Below are positions 25,701-33,863 of a DNA stretch of 64,000 nt, one piece after another. Position 1 is the stretch's first letter; each line of letters starts with the position of its first letter. The notes under the pieces are model-generated. The model saw only the letters and a list, made by a program, of their open reading frames with translations, was not told the origin of the DNA and ran no database searches. Origin of the DNA: Streptomyces reniochalinae (lineage in GTDB: Bacteria > Actinomycetota > Actinomycetes > Streptomycetales > Streptomycetaceae); assembly GCF_003323735.1 (NCBI RefSeq), contig NZ_QOIM01000030.1, positions 186,001 through 250,000 of the forward strand, in the 5' to 3' direction. A program made the position numbers and the translations under genes.

Positions 25701-27124
25701 ATGCGGTTGCCGGCGCGGTCCGCGATCGCCGCCAGCGGGAGCTCGCGGCCCCCGGCGGGCAGCGGGACGAAGTGCAGGACGCGGTTGCGCTCGGGCGCGG
25801 TGATGGTCATGGTCCCGTCCGGCTCGCCGTCCCAGTGCAGCGGCCAGCGCGGGCCGGAGAAGGGCAGTGTGGGGGTCTCCGGTTGCGGGACGGGGTAGGT
25901 GAGGAGCCTCCCGTCGTCGGCTATGTAGACGATGCCCTGGTCGTCGAGTTCCAGCCGTTGATCCAGTGTGCCCGTCCAGCTGGGGCCGAACCAGCCGCCG
26001 CAGGCGTGTCCTGACGCGAAGAAGCGGGTCAGCAGCAGGGGCAGCACCCCCGGCAGGTGCACGTCGGTGGCTGACGTGAACATCTCTCCGGTCGCCACGT
26101 CGACCGGCTCGTTGACGCCCTCCCTCTCCGTGTCGCCCTTGTTCTCCCGCTCCGGATCGCTGTTCGCGCTCTCGCGGGCGCTGCCGTCGCGGCGCAGCGC
26201 CTTCTCGCGGCTTGCCAGTCGCTGGGCGGCGCTCTTGGCGGAGGCGGCGCCCTTGCGGAGGGCTCCTCCGCCGCCGGTGGCCAGGGCGAGGAGGAGGTCG
26301 GGGGTGAGCTGGCCGGCGGCGCGCGAGGGGTTGCGCTGCCATTCCTCCCAGTTGGTGACGGCCTTGGCGAACTCTTCGGGGTGGTGGGCGGCGTAGGCCG
26401 CGCCGTCGGCCATGCCCGCCAGTTGCAGGGACGCGCCGCCGGGCCCGTCCTCGACCAGGTACTCGAACTGTTTCCACAGCCCCTTGGCGCTGTCGCCCAT
26501 GCCGCCGAGGAACTCACCGGTCTCCTTCTTGAAGCGGTTCCAGCCCTTGGGCGCGTTCGGAGCCTTGCGGCTCGCCTTCTCCAGCTTGCGTTTGGAGTCG
26601 TCGATGACGGTCTGGAGTTCCTCCTCCAGGGTGTCCAGACGCCGGTGGCAGTCCTCCATCGCCGCCAGGCCGGGGTTCTCCGCCGGCGGCTTGTCGGGGA
26701 GGTTCTCGTCCTTGCGCTCGACCGCCTCGGCGTAGGCGGCGTCCTGCTTGACGTATGCCTTGGACGCTGCCCGGGCTGCGTCCGCGTCCGCGATGACCGG
26801 CTTGAGCCGCTTGTGTACGGACCGCAGCTTGTCGGCGTAGGCGTCCAGCGCGGACGCGGCGGAGGTGAAGTACCTCTCGGCCTTCTCCAACTCCTTGGGC
26901 AGGTGCGAGCCGGCCTTTTGGAACTCGTCCGAGGCAGCGCCGGTCCACGGCAGGAGGGACAGGTCGGTCAGCTTGTCGTAGCCGTCCTTGAACGCTCCGG
27001 CGTACGCCTTGAGTTTGATGACCAGGTCGTCGACCTTGTCGGGGTCTCCGTAGATGACGTCGCCGGGCTTGGCGTGGGGCGGTATTCGCTCCCGGCCCCC
27101 GTCTGTGACGTCTTTGCCCGTCAT
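22769..27124 (-). CDS. RHS-repeat polymorphic toxin with WXG-like N-terminus
   Basis: A 1451-aa modular toxin. Residues about 20-110 form a helical WXG100-like region (LSLLPWTGAASDEFQKAG), taken here as a type VII-like export signal. A helical linker and a DUF6531-like entry (NEPVDVATGEMFTSATDVHL) follow. Then come many YD/RHS repeats (YDAAGNLDQVVN, TRYAYNGTGHLTSLTDPLGH) and the RHS core GLSYNYFRYYDPETARYLTPDPLGL. The ~105-residue tip after DPLGLAGCG (VDVDPDSATHNGVPAPHVLE, KHVNPKTGQEFLTWKK) resembles polymorphic toxin type 24 and is less GC-rich. It overlaps the upstream gene as ATGA. Probably mediates contact-dependent competition between related strains. Confidence 0.87.
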   Translation of the reverse strand: MTGKDVTDGGRERIPPHAKPGDVIYGDPDKVDDLVIKLKAYAGAFKDGYDKLTDLSLLPWTGAASDEFQKAGSHLPKELEKAERYFTSAASALDAYADKLRSVHKRLKPVIADADAARAASKAYVKQDAAYAEAVERKDENLPDKPPAENPGLAAMEDCHRRLDTLEEELQTVIDDSKRKLEKASRKAPNAPKGWNRFKKETGEFLGGMGDSAKGLWKQFEYLVEDGPGGASLQLAGMADGAAYAAHHPEEFAKAVTNWEEWQRNPSRAAGQLTPDLLLALATGGGGALRKGAASAKSAAQRLASREKALRRDGSARESANSDPERENKGDTEREGVNEPVDVATGEMFTSATDVHLPGVLPLLLTRFFASGHACGGWFGPSWTGTLDQRLELDDQGIVYIADDGRLLTYPVPQPETPTLPFSGPRWPLHWDGEPDGTMTITAPERNRVLHFVPLPAGGRELPLAAIADRAGNRIDVTYDADGAPQEVSHSGGYRVAVDTDPGLLRVTALRLLHGDRSTTLVRYGYDAAGNLDQVVNSTGLPLRYRYDDHHRITSWEDRRGTTFGYVYDHRGRVLRTVGPKGTFSGRFHYDEAARTTRYTDSLGHQSVYVYNEAYRTVSATDPLGHTTLTEWDEANRHPVTVTDPLGHTTRYGYDDLGNTTRIERPDGSAITAVYDDDCLPLEVRDPNGGVWHHTYDDAGNRTSTTDPTGAVTRYAYNGTGHLTSLTDPLGHTTAVTPDAAGLPLAVTDPMGHTTHVRRGPHGLVTALTDPLGNTTRHGWTIEGRPAWRENPDGARESWDWDGEGNLAAHTDEAGHTTQYTHTHFDVPATRRDPDGAQYAFTYDTELRLVGVTNPQAREWRYEYDAAGRLVAETDFNGATQTYELDAAGGLLTRTNACGEQLSYVVDALGRPVEQRDETGGEVTTFAYDAAGAVVRATNAATDVVLERDAVGRVLSETVNGRRTSYAYDTAGRRVRRTTPAGHTSTWSRDAADRPVELSTQGGTLSFAYDAAGRETLRRLGGSARSATLAQRWDATDRLTHQTIHSAGEEILQHRTYAYRPDGYLTEIRELTSGTRRYDLDKAGRVVGVQAHGWSEKYAYDAAGNQSHAEAPAHPSPGHREHEGTLICRAGRTRYEHDAAGRLIRKTRKLLNGQTHTWTYRWNAEDRLISATNPQGETWHYTYDPLGRRVSKYGPDPRTDSVTFTWDGTRVTEQTSADGATTTWDYAPGTHRPLAQTSRAPLLDTPAFHAIVTDTVGTPTELLTPEGDLAWQSRTTLWGTPLPTPPDSVDCPLRFPGQYADPETGLSYNYFRYYDPETARYLTPDPLGLAPASNPDTYVGNPLGMTDPLGLAGCGLDLSKATPHSGRFPKSANPNETLVRRKDDGSVTAYAVYDADGLPLKRVDVDPDSATHNGVPAPHVLETEKHVNPKTGQEFLTWKKMPRPARPDELP

Positions 27125-27732
27125 GCGACCGACCCTTTCCGGCCGCCGTCGACGACCCAGCCCTCGCCGCCCTCGCCGGCCACCCGGTAGCGGGGGTTGG
27201 CAGGCAGGTCGCCCGTCACCGTCGTACCGTCACCGTCATCCCCGCCGCCGTCCTCGACGCTGCTGCCGCCGTCGTCGTCCAGCCAGGGTTCCTGGTAGAT
27301 CTCCGGAGGCGGGTCGAACGTCGAACGGTCCCCGTTCTTCCAGGAGCTCAGCCCGTGCTTGCCGAAGGGGAGTTTGGCGATGTTGTCCTCGGTCGGCGAG
27401 AAGTCCTTGACCCGCAGCAGGTCCGCCATCATGTACGCCGCGATCACCTGCCGCAGCGTGTCCACGATCACATCGGTGTGCTCGGCGACCCGGCCCATAC
27501 CGAAGCCCCACTCCTCCAGCATGTCCTTGGCAGGCTGCTCGATATCGAACACGGCCGCGGTGGTGATGCCGCTGGACAACGACTTCCAGTCGTCCTTGAT
27601 CTTGTGCGCCGCCACGACCGACTCCTCCAACGGCCGCAGGATCTTCCGGACCTCGGCGATCTCGATCGCATAGCCCTCACCCGGCTTCGGGCCGCCCTCG
27701 CCGCCCGGACCGTCTCCCTTGTCACCCGCCAC
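27121..27732 (-). CDS. Small helical partner protein of the RHS toxin (ESX-like)
   Basis: A 203-aa soluble protein. Residues about 20-115 look all-helical (IEIAEVRKILRPLEESVVAA, DWKSLSSGITTAAVFDIE, IVDTLRQVIAAYMMADLL), similar in size and spacing to WXG100/ESX-type proteins. The second half is an acidic, Gly/Asp-rich disordered tail. Its stop overlaps the toxin ATG (27121-27124), so the two are translationally coupled and likely made in equal amounts. Export partner or chaperone is the best guess; no enzyme motif is present. Confidence 0.68.
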   Translation of the reverse strand: MAGDKGDGPGGEGGPKPGEGYAIEIAEVRKILRPLEESVVAAHKIKDDWKSLSSGITTAAVFDIEQPAKDMLEEWGFGMGRVAEHTDVIVDTLRQVIAAYMMADLLRVKDFSPTEDNIAKLPFGKHGLSSWKNGDRSTFDPPPEIYQEPWLDDDGGSSVEDGGGDDGDGTTVTGDLPANPRYRVAGEGGEGWVVDGGRKGSVA

Positions 27733-27734
27733 GC

Positions 27735-28136
27735 TTACCGCCCCTCCGTACCAGCCGGGTTCGCCGTCCCAGCCGGGTTCGCCGTCCCAGCCGGGTCCGC
27801 CGCGTCAGCCATGCCCGCTGGGTCCGCCAGCACGGCGCCGTCCAGGAGGAACGAACGCTCTTCCAGCGGATCGACCAGCGCCCGCACCCCCTCGGGCAGC
27901 AAGCCGACCAGGTCCTCGGCCGTGGTCGACGCCCACCCGCACGCCCCCGCGAACAACGCCAACCGCTCCCACGAGGTGAATACCGGCACCACCGGCCCCT
28001 CCGACGTCTCCGACACCAGGAATCCGGGTGTCTCAGGGCGCTGGAAGTACAGGCGTACGGTGCGCAGTTGAGCCAGCTTCTCCGCCGGAGACAATCGCGC
28101 GACCGCCGCGTCACGGACCAGATCCCGCAACGACAT
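27735..28136 (-). CDS. SseB-like domain protein heading the toxin operon
   Basis: A 133-aa protein. LAQLRTVRLYFQRPE, FLVSETSEGPVVPVFTSWERLALFAG and WASTTAEDLVGLLPEGVRALVDP match the general layout of SseB-like proteins that accompany T7SS-type polymorphic toxins in actinomycetes. The C-terminal ~30 residues are repeat-encoded (PAGTANPAGT). It ends 2 nt before the next gene starts, so the four genes down to 22319 form one leftward operon. The role is unknown; a secretion accessory or specialised chaperone is plausible. Confidence 0.65.
   Translation of the reverse strand: MSLRDLVRDAAVARLSPAEKLAQLRTVRLYFQRPETPGFLVSETSEGPVVPVFTSWERLALFAGACGWASTTAEDLVGLLPEGVRALVDPLEERSFLLDGAVLADPAGMADAADPAGTANPAGTANPAGTEGR
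27750..27810 (-). repeat. 18-nt tandem repeat, about three copies
   Basis: Unit CAGCCGGGTTCGCCGTCC (+ strand) is repeated head to tail in the 3' end of the SseB-like gene, encoding a six-residue P-A-G-T-A-N unit. It stays in frame. Confidence 0.85.
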
Positions 28137-28230
28137 CCCCTACCCCCGTCCGCAGCGTGACCACCCGGAAACCAACCGTATGTTCGCACGCCGGCGCCGT
28201 CGCCGACGGGGCGTTTCCGTAGGGGCTCGG

Positions 28231-31200
28231 TCAGCGTCCCGGCGACAGGTACGGGGTCAGCAGCCGGCCCACCCGGGCCAGGGCGGGGGGTTCGCCCAGG
28301 GCGCTGTGGGTGCAGGGCAGGTCGTGGACGGTGAGGGGTCCGGTGATCAGGGAGCGCCAGGCGTCGGGGGTGGGGCGTGGGGAGGGGGAAGCGAGGGGGT
28401 CGGGTTCGGTGGCGCGGAGGTAGAGGGCCGGGCCCTGGTAGACGGACGGGGTGTAGGTCGGCAGCAGGGCCGCGTAGTGGGACAGCATGCGGGTGACGGC
28501 GCTCAGTTGGGTCTCCTCGGCCAGGCCCGAGCCGAGGGCCTCGGTGACCAGGCGGCGGACCAGGTGGGGGTGCCCCGCGGGATCGACACGCAGCTGCGGG
28601 TCGATGGGGGCGGCGTCCAGCAGGGCCAGCAGCTCCACCTCCTCGCCCTCCCTTTGGAGGTGCGCCGCCACCGCGTGGGCCAGCGCGCCGCCCAGTGACC
28701 AGCCCAGCAGCCGGTAGGGGCCGCGGGCCTGTACGGCGCGGACGCGGGCGACGTACTCGCGGAGCAGACCGGGGAAGGTGGCGGCGAGGGGCTCGCCGGT
28801 GTCGCGCAGCCCCTGCGCCTGGAGGGCGTGGACGGGAACGGACGGCGGCAGGTGCGGGGCGAGGGTGGCGTAGCACCAGCCGAGCCCGCCGGCGGGATGG
28901 ACGCAGAACAGCGGCCGGTCCCCGCCGCCCGCGCGCAGGGGCAGCAGCATGGCGTAGGCGTCGTCCGTGGTGCCGCACGGGTCGCTCGCGGTGTCGAGGA
29001 GCTTCGCCAGCTGGCCGGGTGTCGGCGCGTGGTAGAGCGCTCCGAGCGAGACGTCCGCGCCCAGTTCGGTGCGGATGCGGTTCAGCAGGCGGGTGGCGGT
29101 CATCGAGTGGCCGCCCAGGGCGAAGAAGTCGTCGTCCAGGCCGGTTTCGCCGACTCCGAGTACGGCGGCGAAGAGGGTGCACAGCGTGCGTTCGCGGGGG
29201 GTGCGGGCCGCGCGCGGGGCGGCGTCCGCCGCGGGGGGTGCCGTCGCGGTTCCGGTGGGCAGGGCGGCGCGGTCCAGTTTGCCCTGCGGGGTGAGCGGCA
29301 GCGCGTCGTGGGTGACGTACACGGCGGGCACCATGGCGGCGGGCAGGCGCCCGGCCGCCCAGGAGCGCAGTTCGGCGCCGACGAGGCCGGTGGCGGGCTG
29401 CGTGTCGTCACCGGGCGCGCGCGGCGCTGGCACGATGTGCGCCGCCAGGTGCAGCGGGCCTTCGGGGGATCCGGTGCGCTGCGCCGCGACGGCCACGTGG
29501 GCGACGCGGGGGTGCGAGGCCAGTACGGCCTCCACTTCGCGGGGTTCGATGCGGACGCCGCGCAGCTTGATCTGCTCGTCCGCGCGGCCCAGGTAGGCGA
29601 GCATGCCGTCGTCGGTCCAGCGGGCGAGGTCGCCGGTGCGGTACATCCGCGCACCGTCCCCCTCCTCGACGTCCCGCCGGTCGCCCGCCCCCGGCCCGTC
29701 GTCGCCGCCGGCCCGTCCCGCGTACGGGTCCGGCACGAAGCGCTCCGCCGTCAGCGCGTCGGCGCCCAGGTAGCCGCGCGCCACCTGGGCGCCGCCCAGG
29801 TACAGCTCGCCGCGTGTTCCGGGGGGCACCAGGCGCCCGCAGTGGTCGAGCACGTAGGCGCGGACGTTGTGCTGGGGCCGACCGAGGACGGGCTCGTCCC
29901 GCCGCGCGTCGAGGCGGCACCACACGGCGTCCACTGTGCACTCGGTCGGCCCGTAGTAGTTGAGGACGGTGGTGGCGGGCAGGGCGCGCAGCCGCTGCCA
30001 CAGCGCCTGGTCGAGCGCCTCGCCGCCGACCATCAGGGTGCCGGGCTGGTGCCCGCCGGGTGCGAAGAGGCCGACGTCGAGGAGTTGGCGCAGGTAGGAG
30101 GGGGTCAGGTCGAGGAAGTCGAGGCGCCATTCCTCGATCCGTGCGACGAGCGCGGCGGGGTCGTGCCGTACCCCGTCCTCGGCCAGGTGCACTTCGTGGC
30201 CCGCGGCCAGGAACAGCCAGGCCTCCCAGGAGGTGTCGAAGGAGAACGACGCCGTCAGCCCGGCACGCAGCTTCCTCCCGCCGCCGTCCCGCCCGTTCGC
30301 GGAGCGCTCCGCCTCGGCGATGAGGGAGACGAGGTGGTCGTGGAAGAGGTGGGTGAGCTGCCGGTGTTCGACGACGACGCCCTTGGGGCGGCCGGTGCTG
30401 CCGGAGGTGAACGCCAGGTAGGCGGCGTCGCCTTGGCGCGGGGGCCTGGACAGGTCGTGGGGCGCGGGGTCGGTGGCGGGCTGGGTTTCGAGCAGGCGCC
30501 GGGTCGGCGCCGCGTCCGTCACGACGACGGGCACGGCGTACCGCGGCCCGTCGGTGTACTCGGCGGGGAGGTGTGCGGCCGTCTCCTCGTGTGCCAGTAC
30601 GCACAGCGGCGCGGCTTGCGCGAGCATCGTCCGGGTCCGTTCGGCCGGGTGCCCGGCCTCCAGGGGCAGGCAGGCGGCGCCGGTCTTGAGGACGGCGAGG
30701 AGCCCGACGGCGTAGGCCTCGGTGCGGGGCAGGCCGAGGGCGATCGTGGTGCCGGGGCCCGCGCCGCGGGCGAGGAGCAGGTGGGCGAGCCGGTTGGCTC
30801 GCGTGTTCAGCTGGTGGCGGGTGAGGACGGTGGAGCCGGTGGCGGGGCCGCAGACGACGGCGACGGCGTCGGGCTCCTCCCGTACGCGTTGCTCGAACTC
30901 GGCGTGCAGCGGCGTGGCGGGGACCGGCAGCGCGGGCCCGCGGCCCCAGGCGAGCACCTGGTCGCGTTCGGCCGCGGTCGCCAGGTCGATCTCGGCCACG
31001 CGGCGCGTGCCCTCGCAGGTGGCGAGCGTACGCAGCAGGGAGAGGAAGCGACGGTGGTGGGCGGCGACCTCGGCGGCCGGGTAGGTGTCGGGGTCGGCCT
31101 GGAAGTCGATGCGCAGGGAGCCGTCGCTGGGGCGGTCGTAGACGTTGACGCTCATCCCGGTGACGGGGCCGTTGGAGAGGTTGTGCAGGACGGCCGGGTG

Positions 31201-32403
31201 GCGGCCGAAGCTGACCTGCGGGTCGTAGACCATGACGTTGATGCCCCAGTCGGCCATGCCGCCCGCCAGCGTGGGGGCGGCCTTCAGCTCCCGCACCATC
31301 TCCCAGAAGGGGTACCGCTGGTGCCGTACCAGCCCCTTGGCCTGCGCCGCCGTGCGCCGCAGCAGGTCGCCGACGGTGCCTGCCGAGGGCGCCGGCACCC
31401 GCAGCGGCAGCACGTTGGCGAGCATGCACGGCACCTCGCGGGTGGCCCCGCCGCGTGCGGTGACGGTGACGTCGAGCATGACGTCACCAAAGGCGTCGGA
31501 CCTGTCCTGGTCCAAGGAAGGCTGCTCGGACGAGGACCGCTCCGAGGCGGCCCCCGCTTGCCCGTCGGCGTGCTCCCGTCCGCCGAGCCGGTCCACGTAC
31601 AGGGCCAGTGCCGCCATCGCCGCGGTGGCCAGCCCGGTACGGGCGCTCCGCGCCAGGGCGCGCAGACCTCGCGCGGCCTCGGCCTCGAGGTGTCCGCTCT
31701 CCCGCACGAACCGGCGTGCGGGGCGCAGCCAGTGCCGTGAGGCGTGCGCCGAGGTGCCCCAGGCGGCGAGCTGCTCGGCCCAGTAGGCGCGGTCGCGGGC
31801 CATGCGTGCGGAGCCGCGGTAGTCGGCCTCGTCGGCCAGCGCCTGCGCCAGGGGGGCGAGTTGCCCTTCGGGTACGGGGTCCCCGCTCTCCAGCGCGGTG
31901 TAGATCCGCGCGAGTCGCGGCAGGAAGAGCGTCATGGAGAAGCCGTCCATGACGATGTGGTGGATGGCCATGTAGAGCGTGAAGCGGTCGTCGGCCGTAC
32001 GCAGCAGTGTGAAGGTGAACGCCCGCGCGTGCCGCGGGTCGACAGGGACGTCGAGGTCGGCCCACATCAGGGCGTGCGCTGCGGCGGCCGGGTCGTCCTC
32101 GCCGCGCAGGTCCACCAGCGGCAGCGGCCAGTCCTCGCACTCCTCGACGACCTGCCGCACGTGCTCCTCGGGTCCTGCCGCACCCTCGCGTTCGTCCGTG
32201 GTGAACCGGACGCGCAGCGCCTCCGTCTCGGCGACGGTGCGCCGCAACGCCCGCTCCAGCAGCCTCGGATCCACCGGGCCCTGGATCTCCAGGGCCTCGG
32301 CGGCCCGGAAGCACGGGTTGTTCGGGTCGAGTTGCTGGGCGTACCACATGCCTGTCTGCGCCGCCGTCAACGGCAGCCCTTCTCCGCTGCCGACCTGTCC
32401 CAT
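28231..32403 (-). CDS. Single-module nonribosomal peptide synthetase (C-A-T-TE)
   Basis: A 1390-aa NRPS. The condensation domain has MAIHHIVMDGFS (H-H-x-x-x-D-G, residues 148-154). The adenylation domain (about 490-1000) has LAFTSGSTGRPKG, FSFDTSWEAWLFLAAGHE, LNYYGPTEC, MYRTGDLARW and LRGVRIEPREVEAVL. The carrier domain has FFALGGHSMTATRLLNR, with the phosphopantetheine Ser near residue 1098. The thioesterase has FCVHPAGGLGWCYATLAPH and GWSLGGALAHAVAAHL. ATG 32403 follows GGGAG. With an N-terminal C domain and its own TE, it resembles EntF-type terminal modules: it should accept an acyl or aminoacyl donor, add one amino acid and release or cyclise. No MbtH, loading or tailoring gene is adjacent; the amino acid is not assigned. 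Confidence 0.93.
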   Translation of the reverse strand: MGQVGSGEGLPLTAAQTGMWYAQQLDPNNPCFRAAEALEIQGPVDPRLLERALRRTVAETEALRVRFTTDEREGAAGPEEHVRQVVEECEDWPLPLVDLRGEDDPAAAAHALMWADLDVPVDPRHARAFTFTLLRTADDRFTLYMAIHHIVMDGFSMTLFLPRLARIYTALESGDPVPEGQLAPLAQALADEADYRGSARMARDRAYWAEQLAAWGTSAHASRHWLRPARRFVRESGHLEAEAARGLRALARSARTGLATAAMAALALYVDRLGGREHADGQAGAASERSSSEQPSLDQDRSDAFGDVMLDVTVTARGGATREVPCMLANVLPLRVPAPSAGTVGDLLRRTAAQAKGLVRHQRYPFWEMVRELKAAPTLAGGMADWGINVMVYDPQVSFGRHPAVLHNLSNGPVTGMSVNVYDRPSDGSLRIDFQADPDTYPAAEVAAHHRRFLSLLRTLATCEGTRRVAEIDLATAAERDQVLAWGRGPALPVPATPLHAEFEQRVREEPDAVAVVCGPATGSTVLTRHQLNTRANRLAHLLLARGAGPGTTIALGLPRTEAYAVGLLAVLKTGAACLPLEAGHPAERTRTMLAQAAPLCVLAHEETAAHLPAEYTDGPRYAVPVVVTDAAPTRRLLETQPATDPAPHDLSRPPRQGDAAYLAFTSGSTGRPKGVVVEHRQLTHLFHDHLVSLIAEAERSANGRDGGGRKLRAGLTASFSFDTSWEAWLFLAAGHEVHLAEDGVRHDPAALVARIEEWRLDFLDLTPSYLRQLLDVGLFAPGGHQPGTLMVGGEALDQALWQRLRALPATTVLNYYGPTECTVDAVWCRLDARRDEPVLGRPQHNVRAYVLDHCGRLVPPGTRGELYLGGAQVARGYLGADALTAERFVPDPYAGRAGGDDGPGAGDRRDVEEGDGARMYRTGDLARWTDDGMLAYLGRADEQIKLRGVRIEPREVEAVLASHPRVAHVAVAAQRTGSPEGPLHLAAHIVPAPRAPGDDTQPATGLVGAELRSWAAGRLPAAMVPAVYVTHDALPLTPQGKLDRAALPTGTATAPPAADAAPRAARTPRERTLCTLFAAVLGVGETGLDDDFFALGGHSMTATRLLNRIRTELGADVSLGALYHAPTPGQLAKLLDTASDPCGTTDDAYAMLLPLRAGGGDRPLFCVHPAGGLGWCYATLAPHLPPSVPVHALQAQGLRDTGEPLAATFPGLLREYVARVRAVQARGPYRLLGWSLGGALAHAVAAHLQREGEEVELLALLDAAPIDPQLRVDPAGHPHLVRRLVTEALGSGLAEETQLSAVTRMLSHYAALLPTYTPSVYQGPALYLRATEPDPLASPSPRPTPDAWRSLITGPLTVHDLPCTHSALGEPPALARVGRLLTPYLSPGR

Positions 32404-32490
32404 CGAAACCAGCTCCCGATTGCGCCACACCGTCTGGGAGCACAACGAGAGGAGCAGTCAGAGGGCACCTTCCGACCGTGGCGCCGGTGT

Positions 32491-33771
32491 TCAGGCCCGT
32501 GCCGGCACCGCCGCGCGCCGGCTCGCGTACAGCGTGATGCCTCCCGCCAGCACCATGGCGCCCAGCGCCAGCGCGACGGTCGCGCTCCAGCCGCCCGCGG
32601 CGAACGCGGCGGCGCCCAGCGCACCGCCCAGGGAACTGCCCACGTAGTAGGACATCTGGTAGAGGGCCGATGCCTGTGCGGGGCCGTGGGTGGCGGTGCG
32701 GCTCACCGACCCCGAGGCCACCGCGTGCCCCGCGAAGAACCCTGCCGTGATCAGCACGAGTCCGACGACGACGGCGACCAGGCTGTCGGCGAGGCTGACG
32801 AGCAGGCCCGCGGAGGCGGTGCCGATCCCCAGGTACAGGGTTCCGCGTCGGCCCAGCCGGGCGTTGAGCCGCCCTGCGGTGGCCGAGGCGAGCGTGCCCA
32901 CCAGGTAGATGACGAAGACGGAGCCCACCAGGCCCTGGGAGAGCCCGAAGGGGGCGGCCACCAGCCGGTAGCCGATGACGGTGTAGACGGCGCCGAAGAC
33001 GACCATGAACAGCAGCCCGATCGCGTACAGCCGCAGCAGCAGCGGGTCGCCCAGGTGGGAGCGGACCGTCGCGGCGACCCGGCGCGGGTGCAGCGGTACG
33101 GGGGTGAAGTGCCGCGCCCGCGGTACCAGGAGCCGGAAGGCGACCGCGCACAGCAGGGAGGTGACGGCGACGGCACCGAGTCCGGCCCGCCAGCCCCACG
33201 CCTCGGTGACCCAGCCGGTGAGGATGCGCCCGCTCATGCCTCCCACGCTGTTGCCCGCCACGAACAGCCCGACGGCGCCCACCAGGTGGCTGCCGCGTAC
33301 CTCGTCGGAGAGGAACGCCATCGCCGAGGCGGGCACGCCGGCCACCGCGGCGCCCTGGAGCGTCCGCAGGGCGATGAGGGCCGGCAGGCTGGGGGCGAAC
33401 GGGACGAGGAGTGCGAGCGCGACCGCCACCGCCATGGAGACGGTCAGCATCCGGCGCCGGCCGAAGCGTTCGGACAGCGCGGCCAGCGGCAGCACGGCGA
33501 CGGCCAGTCCGACGGTCGCGCCGGAGACGGTCCAGCTCGCCTGGTCGGGTGAGGCGTGCAGCGAGCGGGAGATCTCGGGGAGGAGCGCCTGGGTGGAGTA
33601 GAGCAGAGCGAAGGTCGACAGCCCCGCGGCGAACAGCGCGAGGCGCATCCGCCCGTGACCGGGGTCGCCGGGGCTCAGCTTCGTCGCGTCGGCGGCCTTT
33701 GTCGTCCCCTCGGCAGGAGGCGAAGAGGCGTCCACCGGCTGGGTGGACGCCCCGGTATCGAGAGCAGGCAT
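32491..33771 (-). CDS. MFS efflux transporter (YnfM-like)
   Basis: A 426-aa major-facilitator with about 12 hydrophobic segments after a ~50-residue hydrophilic N-terminus. MFS signature loops are visible: LAALSERFGRRRMLTVSMAV between TM2 and TM3, and AGRLNARLGRRGTLYLGIG in the second half. Start ATG 33771. It lies 87 nt upstream of the NRPS on the same strand and is divergent from a LysR gene. LysR-MFS pairs of this type are widespread, so export of a toxic compound under LysR control is likely. Whether it exports the NRPS product is inference from position only. Confidence 0.88.
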   Translation of the reverse strand: MPALDTGASTQPVDASSPPAEGTTKAADATKLSPGDPGHGRMRLALFAAGLSTFALLYSTQALLPEISRSLHASPDQASWTVSGATVGLAVAVLPLAALSERFGRRRMLTVSMAVAVALALLVPFAPSLPALIALRTLQGAAVAGVPASAMAFLSDEVRGSHLVGAVGLFVAGNSVGGMSGRILTGWVTEAWGWRAGLGAVAVTSLLCAVAFRLLVPRARHFTPVPLHPRRVAATVRSHLGDPLLLRLYAIGLLFMVVFGAVYTVIGYRLVAAPFGLSQGLVGSVFVIYLVGTLASATAGRLNARLGRRGTLYLGIGTASAGLLVSLADSLVAVVVGLVLITAGFFAGHAVASGSVSRTATHGPAQASALYQMSYYVGSSLGGALGAAAFAAGGWSATVALALGAMVLAGGITLYASRRAAVPARA

Positions 33772-33806
33772 GGCTCGAACGTACGAACTCTCCTCTCATC
33801 CGTCCA

Positions 33807-33833
33807 ATGCATGGAAGTGCGAGAATCGATGCA
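33807..33833. promoter_or_regulatory. Possible LysR-type binding site
   Basis: TGCAT (33808-33812) and ATGCA (33829-33833) form an inverted repeat with a 16-nt spacer in the 92-nt gap between the divergent MFS and LysR genes. This resembles a LysR T-N11-A type box in being AT-rich and dyad-symmetric, but the spacing is longer than usual. Confidence 0.35.
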
Positions 33834-33863
33834 CGTCCGCATCACCGCAGGTAAGGGCCGTCC

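Noticed and set aside
22319..28136. Prophage or integrative element carrying the toxin operon
   Set aside because: No integrase, attachment repeats or phage structural genes are visible; the low-GC part is limited to the toxin tip and immunity gene.
28828..31740. 970-aa plus-strand frame opposite the NRPS
   Set aside because: It is composed of Gly/Ala/Val/Gln-rich shadow sequence exactly antisense to intact C, A and T domains.
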